DNA of 64,000 bases from Macrolepiota albuminosa (GCA_027475525.1 JAMWFC010000077.1:1674001-1738000); one strand, 5' to 3'; counted from the stretch's first letter, positions 47,867 to 59,477 are shown. Translations and numbers: made by a program. The notes: generated from the sequence alone by a model not told the origin.

Positions 47867-48318
47867 TGTAAGGATGACCTCTGGAGGCTATGGCTTAGTC
47901 ACACAGCTGGCAGAGGGAGACTCAAAGAGAACAAGTTCTAAGGATTTCCTATGCTAGGTTAAATGCTTCTAGAGCCTCTAAAGCATGGAAAACAACTGTA
48001 CAATATAACAAAACCTTAAAAACTTGAAAATTGCTTAAATAAACAACTATATAAATAAGGCAGGAAAACTTCAGACTTTAGAAGTCAGAAAGGCAAGCTC
48101 TGGCTTATATAAGCAGTCTGGAAGTGGTGCTGAAGAGCCCACACTTGTCTAAATGATGGCTAAAGAACCAGAGCACCTCAAAGGCTGAGAATAGTACTAA
48201 CAGATAGTGTTGAGAGAATAAAAACAGCAAAATAAGAGAGTGATAGAAGAAATAAGGAAATGAATGAAAGGAGAGTGAAGGAATAGGGAGTGAAAGAAGG
48301 AAAAAATGAGGAAGTACA
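47867..48318 (+). mobile_element. LTR family A copy, diverged
   Basis: TGTAAGGATGACCTCTGGAGG... tracks the 35456 copy for about 430 bp, including CTTATATAAGC. It ends GAGGAAGTACA instead of the usual CCCCTGACA. The flanks TTACC (47862-47866) and TTGCC (48320-48324) differ at one base, so they are a possible aged target duplication. Confidence 0.7.
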
Positions 48319-50054
48319 TTTGCCAATCTCATTGTACCTGGATATAACTCAACTGGAGATGCAGAAAATATTAGAAACATGATAAATGTATTTGATACTA
48401 ATGACAATGTTTGTATGTCATCACATTATTTTGCTAGTCCTCATTCTATACTTGCTCAATATCTTTTTTCAATAACATTGACTCTTGTTCTCCTGTTGGC
48501 AATGAAGATGCAGATAGTCTTAAATAGGTTTGTTGCAGCTTGTTGATGGGCTGAACAAAGAAACAATTGTGGTTTTATATTATATAGTTGGTGACTTTGT
48601 GCTCTTGCTACAGGACTTCAGCAATGCAGATGCATAGGTAGGGTATTTGGGATAAAATGCTGTGTTGGACTTGTTGACTATGCTCCAAACACATTATTTT
48701 GATTATAAGACATGCATGCAAGCCTAAAACCACATGCAGATGCTCTAAAGACCACACAAGAGCTAATAACAGCCAAAATAAGAGCAATAATAATGCATAG
48801 GTGAGTTTGTATCAAACTTGTAAACTGCATCCTGAACTCATGATTTTGATTATAAAATGTGCAGAATATATCCAAACCACATGCAGAGGCATCAAGGACA
48901 ACAAAGAAGCTAATTTTGGCTATTTTGAGGCCAATAGAAGCAATGTTGAGGTAAAAGCAAGGCAGAATATATCTAAACTGCATGCAGAGGCATCAAAGAT
49001 AACAAAGAGAGACAACATTGGTTGTTTAAAGGCTAACAGGAGTGACATTGAGGTGCAGGCAGGATATTTGTGACTATTACACATGATTCAATGCATTGGG
49101 ATTGTCATAGCATCTCAGATATTGCTCAGTCTGAATACTATATTTAATGCTATTTTTGACCTTACAACAACCATGGATTCCTTATTGACTTCTAATGAAT
49201 CTTTGCCTGCAGTTTTCTGAACTATCAATGGCAATCTATTGCATAAAATTGGAAAAAAAGAAGGCAGAGGGACTAGTGTGGTTCAGGGCATGAAGTATGT
49301 AGCCTTGTGCCTTCTTTTTGACTCTGAAAGTCTGACAAATGCTCAGGCTTGCATACATGTACATTGCTGGCACATTAAAGCACTTCAAGAGAGTTATTGG
49401 AAGGATCAAGGCACTCAATTGTCACAAAGAGCAGGTTCATTGCATTTTTTGCCATAATTTGTTGAATAAACCCATTTACAGAGTATGAACATGAGGCCAC
49501 ATTGCACAGAAAAGTATCTATTCCTGTACAGCAGCTGTGTTGATGTCAACAAATTCTACACATACAGGGACAACAATGAGAACTGAAAGCTGTTTTTCAA
49601 TTTTATATGTTTTTTTTTTGATACATTTATGCATTTTTTTTGAATTATGCTTATGGATACCAATACATACAGTTTTGATACTGAAATTTATATAAACATG
49701 AACAGAATTTCTTCATTTACTCTAAGTTATTCTACCCTCTAATGTTGTGCTGGCATATCATACTGACACTGTCACATTGGCACTGCCATGTCAGTGCTGC
49801 ATTACATTCCCAACAATCTGTAGACCTCAGTCTCACCATATGTTACAGTGGCCCATCTCTTTTGATGCAGCTTTGCCTACAGAAGTTGTCATTGTGGGTA
49901 GAACAACAGTCAGTTGTGCAATACAGAGATAGGCAAGTAGGTTCTACATGAGTTGCATATATATCAGATGCAAGTGGTCTGGGCAGCCAGCCCAAGAAAC
50001 AATAAATACCTAGTTCAGATTCAAGTGGCTCAAGAACAGCAAAAGCCTATAACC
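48319..50054. other. Broken frames with a three-copy internal repeat
   Basis: Three diverged copies of ACCACATGCAGANGCATCAAAGACAACAAAGA-GCTAA...GCTATTTTGAGGCCAATAGAAGCAAT lie at about 48727, 48874 and 48974. The last two encode a repeated peptide (ISKLHAEASKITK and IQTTCRGIKDNKE, each followed by ANRSNVEV-like text). Nothing else is recognised. Confidence 0.45.
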
Positions 50055-50328
50055 TGTTGGAACCTGACACTTGGAGACCTAGATTAATACAGATAGTAGG
50101 TCTTGCGATCTAGGTAACATAGGTAAGTTTATGTATCATATCATTAATGTTGTTGCTCACTCTCAATCTGTGTAGAATTGACTGAGGGTGCTCATTTGCT
50201 TGTAGCAAATATATATGTACTCTATGTAGCTTTGTCCAATATACAACAATGGAACATTAATGGTGTGATATGTGGAAGGTGAAAGGATCAGGCACACTTA
50301 TGGTGTCCTAAAATCCTAGATTCTAAAA
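50055..50328 (+). repeat. LTR-like sequence, family B
   Basis: Starts TGTTGGAACCTGACAC and ends near GATTCTAAAA. It has the internal segment CTCAATCTGTGTAGAATTGACTGAGGG and CTTATGGTGTCCTAA shared with 41648-41884. No matching target duplication is seen. Confidence 0.55.
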
Positions 50329-50609
50329 CTCTGGAAAGGATGGAATAGACCAAATTGTCTAGAATTTCCCTTACATCCTAGGCTAAAAATCCTTCCTTTC
50401 AGCAGATGTCAATTAGAGTTTGTATGGATGGGCCTGCTGTATCATGGCCATGTGTGAAATTAACAGCCTTTCAATACCACTATCAGACCTCAAGTTCCAG
50501 AACCAGCAAGCTATAAGTTAGATTCTTACACCAAAGATAGACTCTTATTTAGAGCTTGGGTCTAGAAGTTACTAAACTAGTACAACACCGTCTCCAGCAC
50601 CTGGTGTGT

Positions 50610-50990
50610 GTAGTTATGAGGAGTTCTGACAGGATCTTGGTGTGCTTGAGCAGATGTGATAGAACAATGCACTAAATAATAGCACCTTGGGTGTGACCTA
50701 GCAAACGGTAAGCGCTGTAGTTTAAGCAAAGATAAAGAGAAAAAAACAAATAGCACAGTGTGATGTGCCCATAGGTGGCACCGTAAACAATGAAGACAAA
50801 ATGGACAAAGCTAGTGCCTGCCTAACTTAGTGATGAAGTCAGGAAGAGCTAATGCAATTTGAATGCTAAGTGTAACTGGGTGCTCAAGAGGTTACAATTC
50901 ATTGTTATGTATATGTGAAGTAGCTAGTTTTTATACTATGTGCTACTGTATTTTCAACAATAAGCCCATTTGCGGTGCTACCAATTAGTG
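50610..50990. repeat. Dispersed repeat family C, copy 2
   Basis: A diverged copy of 37395-37745 in the same orientation: GGTGTGCTTGAGCAG, CTAGCAAACGGTAAGC, GGTGGCACCGTAAACAATGAAGAC and TTTTATACTATGTGCTACTGTA. Confidence 0.6.
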
Positions 50991-51701
50991 CCTCTCCTCA
51001 TGGTTGTAGCTAATGGCCATGTGTCAATGGCAACCTGTAGTACATGGGTGATGGCAATCAACGGCAACTCTCTAAAACTACTCAGAAATTGTATGAGTCT
51101 GCTCACTTTTTAATGTAATTCAATTGGTCAGGCCACTCCGGAGTATGGTTGAAAAATCCTTGACAAATGCCGTGAGCGCTAATCCTGGCACTAAACATTG
51201 TACCATCTTCTGATAGATTTAAATGTCGGATCTGTGTGTATCCTGTCTCATTGTCATTAATTCCTTTAGACTTCTGATTGAGGTGCCTTGGTGATTGACA
51301 GTGCCAATTGTTAACCCCTTTCAGTATTGATTGCGGTTTAGTCAGAGTCAACTCTCCGCCATTGTGCTAGTGCTATAAGTTCTGAGCCTCCTTGATCCTT
51401 GAAGTAGATGAATGGAGTGTGCTAAAGGACTGATAACTAGTGATTAAGGTAAATGGATAAGTCCTGCAGTAGAGCAACAAGCTAGGGCTGCTCTGTACCC
51501 AAACTGGTTGCTAGAGTCTCTAGTATGTCAAGTGTTGGTCAACCTATAATGTTCCTTGATGCACTCAGTCTAAGTAGAAGCCTATCAGCATATCCTTCTC
51601 AGGCACAGCAAGAATTTGGGCAAGGGCAAATGCCCATGTTTTTCATGCTGATGCCAGTATTCATAGGCCAGCAGGCAGCAGGTGTGGGGTCAAACTGAGG
51701 C
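50991..51701. other. Spacer without recognised gene
   Basis: Includes a short minus-strand frame (51103-51351) with no recognisable content. No repeat partner is in the window. Confidence 0.4.
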
Positions 51702-53594
51702 ATGATGATGCTCCAGGAAGCAATGATGCTGGCAATGCAGCCCTGGCAGCAGATGAGAGGGGCAGCACAAGAGCAGGCACAGAGTGGAGTCAGTCATCAG
51801 CATATAGAGGTTGATGAAGAAGTGAGAGTATGTAGGGCAGTGAAAGAAAGATCATCCAAATGGCAGGAGCGACAGCGGATGCCACTCACTGAGAGTAGTC
51901 AAAGAAACCAGCAAGGACAGTTGTTGTTGCAGAGGAGAGAAGATGGGAGATAACTAGTGCAATATGACTGTGATATGCCATGGGAGTCTCCACAGGAACA
52001 GTCATGAGAAGACTGGAGGCAGAGGAGATGGGGCCCAATGGAAGGGTCATGTAGGGAGGCAAGGCTGCAGTCCCATAAACAGGAGGCAGCAATAGATAAA
52101 GGGAAGAGCAAGAAGCAAGTGTCAGAGCAGGATCACTTATGGGAAGAGCCACAGGCTGAAGCAGTGTGGAGGCAGCTGATCCAGGCAGGACACCATGTTT
52201 CCTCTGAAACTGAGTTTTTGTGAGGTCCAGTGGCACAGGTAGTGGTCACTGAGCTGCTTGACAAGATTGTGTTACTGCAGGAGCAGCAGCACAATATAAT
52301 TGCCACTTTTAATAAGGCATTTAAGCAGCAGACCACAATGCCAGAGTCAGCTGTTGAGTCAGAACAGAAGAAGAGTAAGCCAGAACAAGGCCATGGAGAA
52401 GACAACACTTGACCTCTAGAAGGCTGAGAAAGTGGAGTGCTATCACTGGCACAACAGATCAAGAGAGAAGATGTGTAGTTGATGTCCCCTAACATGTTGA
52501 GACCAGAGTTGGAGAAAAGTCTGCAGTCTTTGATGCTAGCAGCAAAACAGGTAGATGAGTTCTTGGTGCAGTCAGTGACTCTCAGAGTGAAGGAGGTAGT
52601 CATACAGTTTTAGCTGCCCATGGATTTTGAGCTGCCAGCTGACACCTATTTGAAGAAGTGATTAGATGCTGATCCCTGTACTAAGCAAGAAGCTAACAAT
52701 GTGGTGCTCCTGGAGGTACCTATAGGGTCTGGAGAGTCAAAGTCAACAATTGTTTATCCTCATGGAGATAGTGAGGATGAGGAGGTGGCATATATTAGTT
52801 CTAATAAGGCTACTCCTGACAAGGAGGAGTCTAAACATAAGCAGGAAGTGCACATTGCACACAACCTGAAGAAGCAGAAAAAGTGCAAGAATAAAGCCAC
52901 TGAGATGGAGCACAACCTGAAGAGGTGCTCTGAAGAAGCCACTGGGATTATTCCCTTGAGCCTTGAGGTTCGAGTATTTGCAGATCAAATAGTAGAGAGG
53001 CTCAACTCATTCTTCAAAGGCAGGTTAGATCATCATTCCTATTATTTGTCTGTAAACAATACAGTGTATGTGGAGACCAAAGCTTGCAATGCATATAAGC
53101 ATGAATCTTGACAATAAAAATGGGCCCCTGAAGAAGATTTTATCATGAGGATTCTCCATAAATCCCCTCCAGTTGCACAAGCTATTGGAATTAATCTGCA
53201 ACCAATTTGCACATGCTGACAACAGGATCACTGGTATCATTTGTATAGGGAGTTCAGGCAAGTGAGTGATGCATGTGATGTGAGTGCTCAGGACAAGACC
53301 ATAAAAATGGTATTGAACCAGCCTGAGTACAAGGAGGTGGATCTTCTTTTTGACACTTGCTCAGCCATAATGAGGAAGCTGCCCTTGCCAGTGCCTGAGG
53401 GTATTGTGTATACAAAGAAGTGGAGAAGCCATTGCACTAGGACTTTGGTGGGAGTCAGCTTTGAGCAGATTGAAAAGATATTGGACCTGGAAAAATGGGC
53501 CCAGAGCGTATTGTACTTTGCATGCCCCAGGATGCCCAATTCGGATGGGCTAGATATCAGCGGACAGCAGACCCTATCCATTGATGACAAATAG
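51702..53594 (+). pseudogene. 630-codon frame with 11 internal stops and no frameshift
   Basis: One reading frame keeps coherent protein-like text across 1.9 kb. A Gln/Met/Arg-rich start (QPWQQMRGAAQEQAQSG) is followed by a charged helix (VVVTELLDKIVLLQEQQHNI), then ELPADTYLKK, an acidic-basic stretch (GDSEDEEVAYISSNKATPDKEE, 52750-52830), then EEDFIMRILHKSPPVAQAIGINLQP and a C-terminal part with LPLPVPEGIVYTKKWRSH. It is interrupted at about 51951, 52005, 52221, 52410, 52425, 52470, 52612, 52659, 53109, 53115 and 53217 by 7 TGA, 2 TAG and 2 TAA. All could arise from Trp, Arg or Gln codons by C:G to T:A transitions. Its nature is unknown; it may be the gag-like protein of a retroelement. Confidence 0.6.
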
Positions 53595-53627
53595 AATTCA
53601 TTTGTCATCAATGGACAGTGAACAGAA

Positions 53628-54430
53628 ATGTATATTTTATCATGTGATCCTTCAGTTGAGAACTGTGTGGTTAAAATTATATCGTCTACAAATATGTCTG
53701 CCCTCCTGCAACTGCCTAAACCAATATTTTCACCAAAGAAAAGACAAGTGGAACCAATATTTACAGCAGAAGAAAGATCTATTTTTGAACTATTCAAGGA
53801 ACTCTACCGCTCCTCAACTACTCCTCAAGCTCAGACTGCTATCTTGAAGGATAAAATCCTAATGGATATTTTCAACTACTGGGCCACTAAAGGGACAGAG
53901 CCAAAGACAGGGGAAGAGTGGGCAGAGAGAATCAAAGTAGGTACAGCAACTCATTGCAAAGAACTTGACATCATTTCCTTGAATAGAAAGTTGTCCAGTA
54001 TATCAAGAATTGCTGGCACCCTTATTACCAGCATAAAGATCCAAAGGTGCTCCTGAAAACTTCACTGCAAGATGTTGTCCGGCAGACAATGGCAAAGGAT
54101 ATTACCAGCATAAAGATCCAAAGGTGCTCCTGAAAACTTCACTGCAAGATATTGTCTAGCAGACAATGGCAAAGGAGATAAACAAGGAGATCCAGAACTT
54201 GTTGAAGGGTAAGGATCACAACACCTCGGGATTGGATGCATTTGCACAATATAATGTGGCTGTCAAAAATGTTATGCATCAACTCACACTGCAGGAGGAA
54301 AGTCATTTATGGAAGATGGCAGCAGAATGGAGCGAAAAAGAAAATCTGCCAGAAATTCAGTGCAAGTTGGTACTCTATCCATCTCCCATCTGTCCTCTAT
54401 TTGTTGTACATCCATCCGCTTGATTCCGCT
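53628..54430 (+). pseudogene. Orphan gene disrupted by a 77-bp tandem duplication
   Basis: The first part (53628-54056) has PTFTAEER-like text (EPIFTAEERSIFELFKEL) and DIFNYWATKG. The second (54166-54430) continues with KEINKEIQNLLKGKDHNTSG and LTLQEESHLWKMAAEWSEKENLP. Between them a 77-bp unit encoding QHKDPKVLLKTSLQD is present twice and shifts the frame. A donor-like GTTGGTAC at 54366 may start an intron. No known domain. Confidence 0.5.
54024..54177. repeat. 77-bp tandem duplication in coding sequence
   Basis: ATTACCAGCATAAAGATCC starts at 54024 and again at 54101; the two units differ at only a few bases. Because 77 is not a multiple of three it breaks the frame. Confidence 0.92.
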
Positions 54431-54576
54431 TTCTAATTGTTGTCTTTACAGGAAGGCCTAAAAGCATGGTTTGAAGCATATGGACAATGCAGATGTACTT
54501 TGATTTAGAGATATGGGCATATTGAGTTGGACTGTTGTTGGTTGGTATGTAGATGAAGGCATGACTATTAGAATGT

Positions 54577-54879
54577 ATGTGGTGCTATCATTCTTTAAAC
54601 AATTTTGACATCAATTATAGTCATGACAATATATCATACTTGATCCATGCTAACCGACCAACCTTTCAAGACTCCTTTCCTAACCTTGTTAGTGACCTCA
54701 ATAAGAAGATGATAGATTACATGTTTGCTCTTCTTGGTAGAGACATGCTGTCCAACATGCAATCACCCTATGATTTGACTCCTCCTATTCTTACACACCA
54801 TGGCCTCATCCTTGATCTGGATAGGGATGTATTCCCAATATTACCAGCAGATCCAGGACCAAATATATTTCAAACTTAG
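54577..54879 (+). CDS. Hypothetical exon, unknown
   Basis: A 100-codon frame, hydrophilic, with TFQDSFPNLVSDLNKKMIDY and ILTHHGLILDLDRDVFPILPADPGP. It probably belongs to the same decayed orphan gene as 53628-54430. No family recognised. Confidence 0.35.
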   Translation: MWCYHSLNNFDINYSHDNISYLIHANRPTFQDSFPNLVSDLNKKMIDYMFALLGRDMLSNMQSPYDLTPPILTHHGLILDLDRDVFPILPADPGPNIFQT

Positions 54880-55073
54880 GCAGAATTGGAAATGCTTGTC
54901 TGGGACTATTTAAATACTCATTACAGTGAATTCTAGTTTTCTCCACCTTTGCTCATCATCTGATCACTCTGTCAGAAATTGCCAACGAATCCCAACCAAA
55001 TATATCAGCTTCCGCTTACAACAAGTCCACTCTCGACATATCCGTTCATGACAAATGTGGTGATGATGCAGCA

Positions 55074-55406
55074 GTGGTAGATGCCACTATCGTCCACCTC
55101 TTACAACAAAGAGGATGGAGCCATTCAGACTCTCCAATTAATAGCCCTAGTGATGATTCTCCTAGATATAAAGTGTCAAGAAGGGTGCTCAACATTCTTC
55201 AAGATGAGGACAATGACCAATTTGAAGGTGAGGGAAGGCCAGCATTACAAAACCAAAAGAAGTGCAAGGCATTGCCTAACCAATTGTCAACAAATTCCAA
55301 GCGACCCCGCAAGTCTCAAGCACAAATGTTACAGGAGGATGCAGCTCAATACATTGATATGTCTACACCAGCAAAAAGGAGTAGCAGCCACACTAAGGTC
55401 ATTTGA
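55074..55406 (+). CDS. Hypothetical protein exon, basic and Ser-rich
   Basis: 110 codons: a short hydrophobic start (VDATIVHLLQQRGW), a Ser/Pro/Asp-rich stretch, an acidic patch (LQDEDNDQFEGEG) and a Lys/Arg-rich end (NQKKCKALPN, SKRPRKSQAQ). The composition suggests a nuclear protein. The upstream part is broken and the function is unknown. Confidence 0.4.
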   Translation: MVDATIVHLLQQRGWSHSDSPINSPSDDSPRYKVSRRVLNILQDEDNDQFEGEGRPALQNQKKCKALPNQLSTNSKRPRKSQAQMLQEDAAQYIDMSTPAKRSSSHTKVI

Positions 55407-55471
55407 CCAGTCTGCCATCATTGATGTGGGGAAGGAGGGAATGTTACATTACATTTTTGTAAACTATAGGG

Positions 55472-57021
55472 TTACAAAAATGTAGGAATGTCTGTCATAG
55501 CAAAAAAAAAATATTGCAATCGTCCATCTTCACTTCTCTTCTGTTGCCTTCCATCTCTTAGTAAGCTGACTGGATAATCAGGTCCATTGCATTGGTGGCC
55601 AACTACTTCAGGAGTTGCTGCAAGCCTATCCTCTTGGGCCAGGAAGAGAGTCCTCAGCAGAGACTGGCAGAGAGACGGAAGATAGTTGAGGAGGTAACAG
55701 AAATGTTTGTGTGGGAGACGTCTCTGAGGATGTTTGTTGAAGTGGGGTGGAGCAATGGTGAGAGCGGATAAGTCAGTGGCATGATGGGATTGGTCAGTGG
55801 TGAGGGCAGAGGTGTTATCAGTAGGAACGGATATGTCAGCAGTGGCAGGGGATTGGTCAGCAGTGGGGTCAGGAGTGGTTTCTTCCTCTTCAACAATGGG
55901 CCCAAGTCCACTGTGCACTGTTGTATGCACTACCACATCATTCTGACCTGATAGACTGGAGAGATAGGTGGAGATGTGAAGTCGACTCTGCAAAGTGTCA
56001 ACCATACCCCAAATATTGCAGATCTGCTCTTCTGTCTGATGGATCTATCCACTGTGGTCTTCAAGCATCTCACCTGCAAGAGAAACATTTGTTTGCAGGG
56101 TTTCTATGCGGCCACCGAGTGTGTTGACTTGAGTCTGGTAGCAACGGAAGAAGTCCTCGATATGTGGTAACCAGCTCTCCTCAGCCATGACAAACCTGTC
56201 CTGCACCTGCTCCCCAACATTCCACAATGCTTTCTGAAACCCATTCTCCATCCTGTCCAGATGGCTTTTCACCTCTGCCATCACACCAGCCACAATGTCC
56301 TTACTGTGACTAGACTCCATTGCCTGCTCCTTGCTCTTTCTCTTGACCGGAAGAGAATCTGCTAGGCGGTTGGAGATCGATGGTTGGAATAGATAGACAG
56401 ATGGTTTTGATGGTCCTGCAATTGGACTGGCTGGTTCATCTGCTAACTATTGGTTAGCTATTTGAGCAGGAAAAGAGTTTCATACCGTCATCACTCTCAA
56501 TAATCCTCACTGACTTCTTTCTCAGTGGTTTTTTCCCCTTTCTCTTGTTGCTGGGCTTGATAGTTTTCTTGACAATCGTCAGGCTGCATTTTGTTTGCGA
56601 ATGAGCTGGCAGAAATTGCATGTGATGCTGCCCTTTGTCCTGACACACTGTAGCCGCTTACTTGTGCAATATTGACAAGGGGGGTTGATGTGCTGACCCT
56701 CGTGATGAGGCCAGTAATTTCTCCCTTCAGTATCCTGCCCTCTTGTTTTTCCTCTTCCTCTTCATCCTCATCCTCATCCTCATCCTCCTGCTCCTCTAGT
56801 ATCAGATGTCTACCAGGAGGTGGATGGTTACCAATGTAAATCACCCATTTTTGCTTCTTGAAGGTTAGTGACAGATCAGATAAAACTCCTGTCACCAGAA
56901 GACTCAGTCGTTTTCTCTTCTTTGAAATTGGTGACGGACTAGACAAATCTCCTGCTGCTGGCCTATGACCTATCTGGTCTTCTGGTACTGGTGCTGTCAA
57001 TGGACCGGCCTTGGTCAACAA
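55472..57021 (-). CDS. Orphan multi-exon gene with acidic run, possibly intact
   Basis: Minus-strand frames likely to be exons of one gene. 57021-56497 has a basic SKKRKRLSLL box, a coding run of (DE)-repeats (EEQEDEDEDEDEEEEE) and a Lys/Glu-rich end. 56320-56045 is a predicted amphipathic helix (VMAEVKSHLDRMENGFQKALW, TQVNTLGGRIETLQTN). 56005-55472 is Thr/Ser/Pro-rich. The combination of nuclear-localisation-like box, acidic tract and coiled coil recalls fungus-specific DNA-binding or gag-like families, but I cannot name one. Exact splice sites are not settled. Confidence 0.4.
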
Positions 57022-57239
57022 ATCAGGTCGCTCTTTGCTCCCACTTGGTTCTTCCTCCCTTTTGCTCCTCTGGGACCAGGTCCTTCAGCTGTCCTTTGAG
57101 TTGATACAGGTCTCCTCTGTGAGCAAGGTACAATACTCAAACATCTGCATTAACAACCCGTTGGTAGAGTTCTTGATTAGACATGGCAGATGGAAGATTA
57201 AAAAAACGGATGAGAACTTTACACAAAGCAAGTTCTGAA

Positions 57240-57372
57240 AATAGATATTATGTGACCCTGTTTAAATTACAAAAGAACTTTGATTTATTGCTTAACAAAC
57301 CTTGTTTATCTTACAGTTTAGTAAATAACAATTAGCTAAGCAGGTCAAAAATTCTAGACAGTTTGATATCAA
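57240..57372. other. AT-rich spacer
   Basis: Nothing recognised. Confidence 0.4.
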
Positions 57373-57454
57373 TGCACTACTGGGAATCAAACCCACCTAC
57401 CACAAGACAGAATGAATACCAATGGATAATATTCCACTAGACCACCAAACCTTA
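57373..57454 (-). repeat. tRNA-like (SINE-type) sequence
   Basis: Read on the minus strand: GGTTTGGTGGTCTAGTGGAAT (A-box-like) ... GTGGGTTTGATTCCCAGTAGTGCA (B-box-like). Length is near that of a tRNA, but the acceptor ends do not pair well, so it is a tRNA-derived element rather than a functional gene. Confidence 0.55.
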
Positions 57455-57751
57455 TTGTATACTGCTATAGTATATCAGTCTAATATTCTGTGTGTGGTCA
57501 AGAATTATCAGTCTAATATTGTCAATTCAATACATATGCACCAGTTGCAGTAAATTCTTTGATCTATCCATATACAGGATACTACTCCAGCAGACCCCTT
57601 CCACCCTCTGTTAATTTACTACAAGTAAAAATTAATAACATTATCTGTTCAAATTCTGCATGGGTCCATTTGTGCACTACATGAACACCATCCTGACTTG
57701 TACAACCAGTCCCAGTCATTTATATTCATTTATTGATATTCAATAGATACA

Positions 57752-58892
57752 TTGATATTTCATATTGATGGTGAGCAGCCTGATCCTCAAGACTGCCTCT
57801 CTATGGCCCACCTTACTACTCTCTCCAATGTCGACTCTCCCCAATGGCCATTCTTGATGCATATTGAATCCTTGAACCCAAAACATCCATTTCACCACCT
57901 CTACAGTCAGAGTAAACCTTCAACCAGCATCCCAACTTCCTTCCACCCCAGCAGCTCATATCTGCTGGACATTCACGGAGCTGGGGGAAACTGATAACAA
58001 CCAGGTGGATATCTCTAATCCATCTATTAGTAACCCTGACTTAGAGGGTATTCCTCCTTTGTTCATTCCTGTGGAAGAGCAGACGAACAATAATTCTTTG
58101 CCTCTTTTGTTCATTTTTGCGGCAGAGGAGACGGAAGATGATGATTTGCCCCCTTTGTTCATTCCTGCAGAAGAGCAGATGGATGATGATTTTTTGCCAC
58201 CTCTATTTATTGTTGGTGAAGGAGCAGAAGGACTAAAAGCGATTGAAACCATGGTGGCTGGTGACGGTGGACAAATGGAAGTCCAGAGGGGCAAACATAT
58301 GGTGACCAAGGACAAAGAAAACCTTCTGCTGCTATTTCTTGTGACGGCAGAAGAGACAGATAGAACCAATAATGAAGAAAATCTTCCACCACTTTTTGAT
58401 GTAACAGCTCTTCAATCCCAGTCTTCCCCCTTCCAATAATCTCCTTCTCCAACCCTACCTACTGGTAACAATGTCCGGGAGTGGGAGGAATATAAGACAT
58501 GTATGACTCAACATGAGGATAAGAGAAGAATTAATGAATTGTATCAACAACATGAGTTATAATTTGGCACTGGTAATCATAGTTAATTTATTTCAACAGA
58601 ACAAGAATTTCGCGCTAGAGCAAAACATGGTCGATGTAGGCCCATTGGCCCTTTCAATCAAGCTGGTCGTACTGATGATGTGTCTGTTGATATGTCAGAG
58701 TCACCCTCACCATCTTCATTGTCAGGCCTGATAGCAAACTATGAAGACATCACACTTATCAGACCTCAGGGGCCATATATACTGGACAACTTTGCATTTT
58801 TGACAGCAGACTATCTGCTTGATGAGGATTTGTTCTATTTAGATGCATTACATGAATCTAATGAAGAGGAGGAATACACATCGGACGAGTAA
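57752..58892 (+). CDS. Orphan gene with 16-residue LPPLFIPAEE repeats
   Basis: A likely multi-exon gene. A first exon near 57752-57960 is followed by a long exon to 58439 that carries tandem 48-bp units encoding (L/I)PPLFIPAEEQ-DDD (starts 58050, 58098, 58146 and 58194, with looser copies near 58335 and 58383). A further exon includes EEYKTCMTQHEDKRRINELYQQHE, and an intron of about 45 bp (GTTATAATTTGG...CAACAG, about 58554-58598) joins to FRARAKHGRCRPIGPFNQAG and an acidic end (LLDEDLFYLDALHESNEEEE, stop 58892). Hydrophobic-acidic repeats could be activation-domain-like or protein-binding, which is only a guess. No known family. The link between the exon ending at 58439 and the next one is uncertain. 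Confidence 0.5.
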
Positions 58893-59008
58893 TTTGATTC
58901 TTAGTTACTATAATTCTTGGCTTTTCCATTGGTTATTTTTTGTCAAGATTAACTGTCCCATTGTGCCACTGACAAATCCATTATAAATCTGTTTGATTCA
59001 TTACCTCC

Positions 59009-59073
59009 AGTTGTGCACTAGAAGGAACATAAACTGACAATATTCTGCTAGACCACAGGACATTCTGTGGATT
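59009..59073 (-). repeat. Partial tRNA-like copy
   Basis: GTGCACTAGAAGGAACATAAACTGACAATATTCTGCTAGACCACAGGAC matches the core of the copy at 59316-59398 and lacks its B-box end. Confidence 0.45.
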
Positions 59074-59227
59074 ATACATAAATATCACTCTAGTATTGTA
59101 TACTAGGCTACAGCACTTTACTACAGACATTTCAATTAGTTTGGACAGGACTACATAAATATCACTCTAGTATTGTATACTAGGCTACAGCACTTTACTA
59201 CAGACATTTCAATTAGTTTGGACAGGA
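59074..59227. repeat. 77-bp perfect tandem duplication
   Basis: TACATAAATATCACTCTAGTATTG... through TTTGGACAGGAC occurs at 59075 and 59152 without visible differences, so it is recent. Confidence 0.93.
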
Positions 59228-59315
59228 CTCAGGTCCACTAAAATTAACCGTCCCATTGTTTTGTTCTGTTATGCCACTCTCATGAACACAAAAAACCACA
59301 CACTATTCAACGATT

Positions 59316-59398
59316 ACACAAGAGGGACTTGAACCCTCAAATTGTGCAGTAGAAAGAATATAGACTGACAATATTTTTGCTAGACCACAGGACGTTGT
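59316..59398 (-). repeat. tRNA-like (SINE-type) sequence
   Basis: Minus strand: GTCCTGTGGTCTAGCAAAAATATTG ... GAGGGTTCAAGTCCCTCTTGTGT. The T-arm GAGGG-TTCAAGT-CCCTC pairs perfectly. The remaining arms are poor. Confidence 0.55.
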
Positions 59399-59477
59399 AA
59401 AAAATTACAACCTTACTTTGTTTATCATACTGTGTAGTAAATAACAATTAGTAAAACAAAGTTATGTCATGTCTAAT

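Noticed and set aside
51702..53594. Alternative genetic code or stop-codon reassignment
   Set aside because: The complex I gene in the same window is normal, and all three stop types occur internally. Mutation is simpler.
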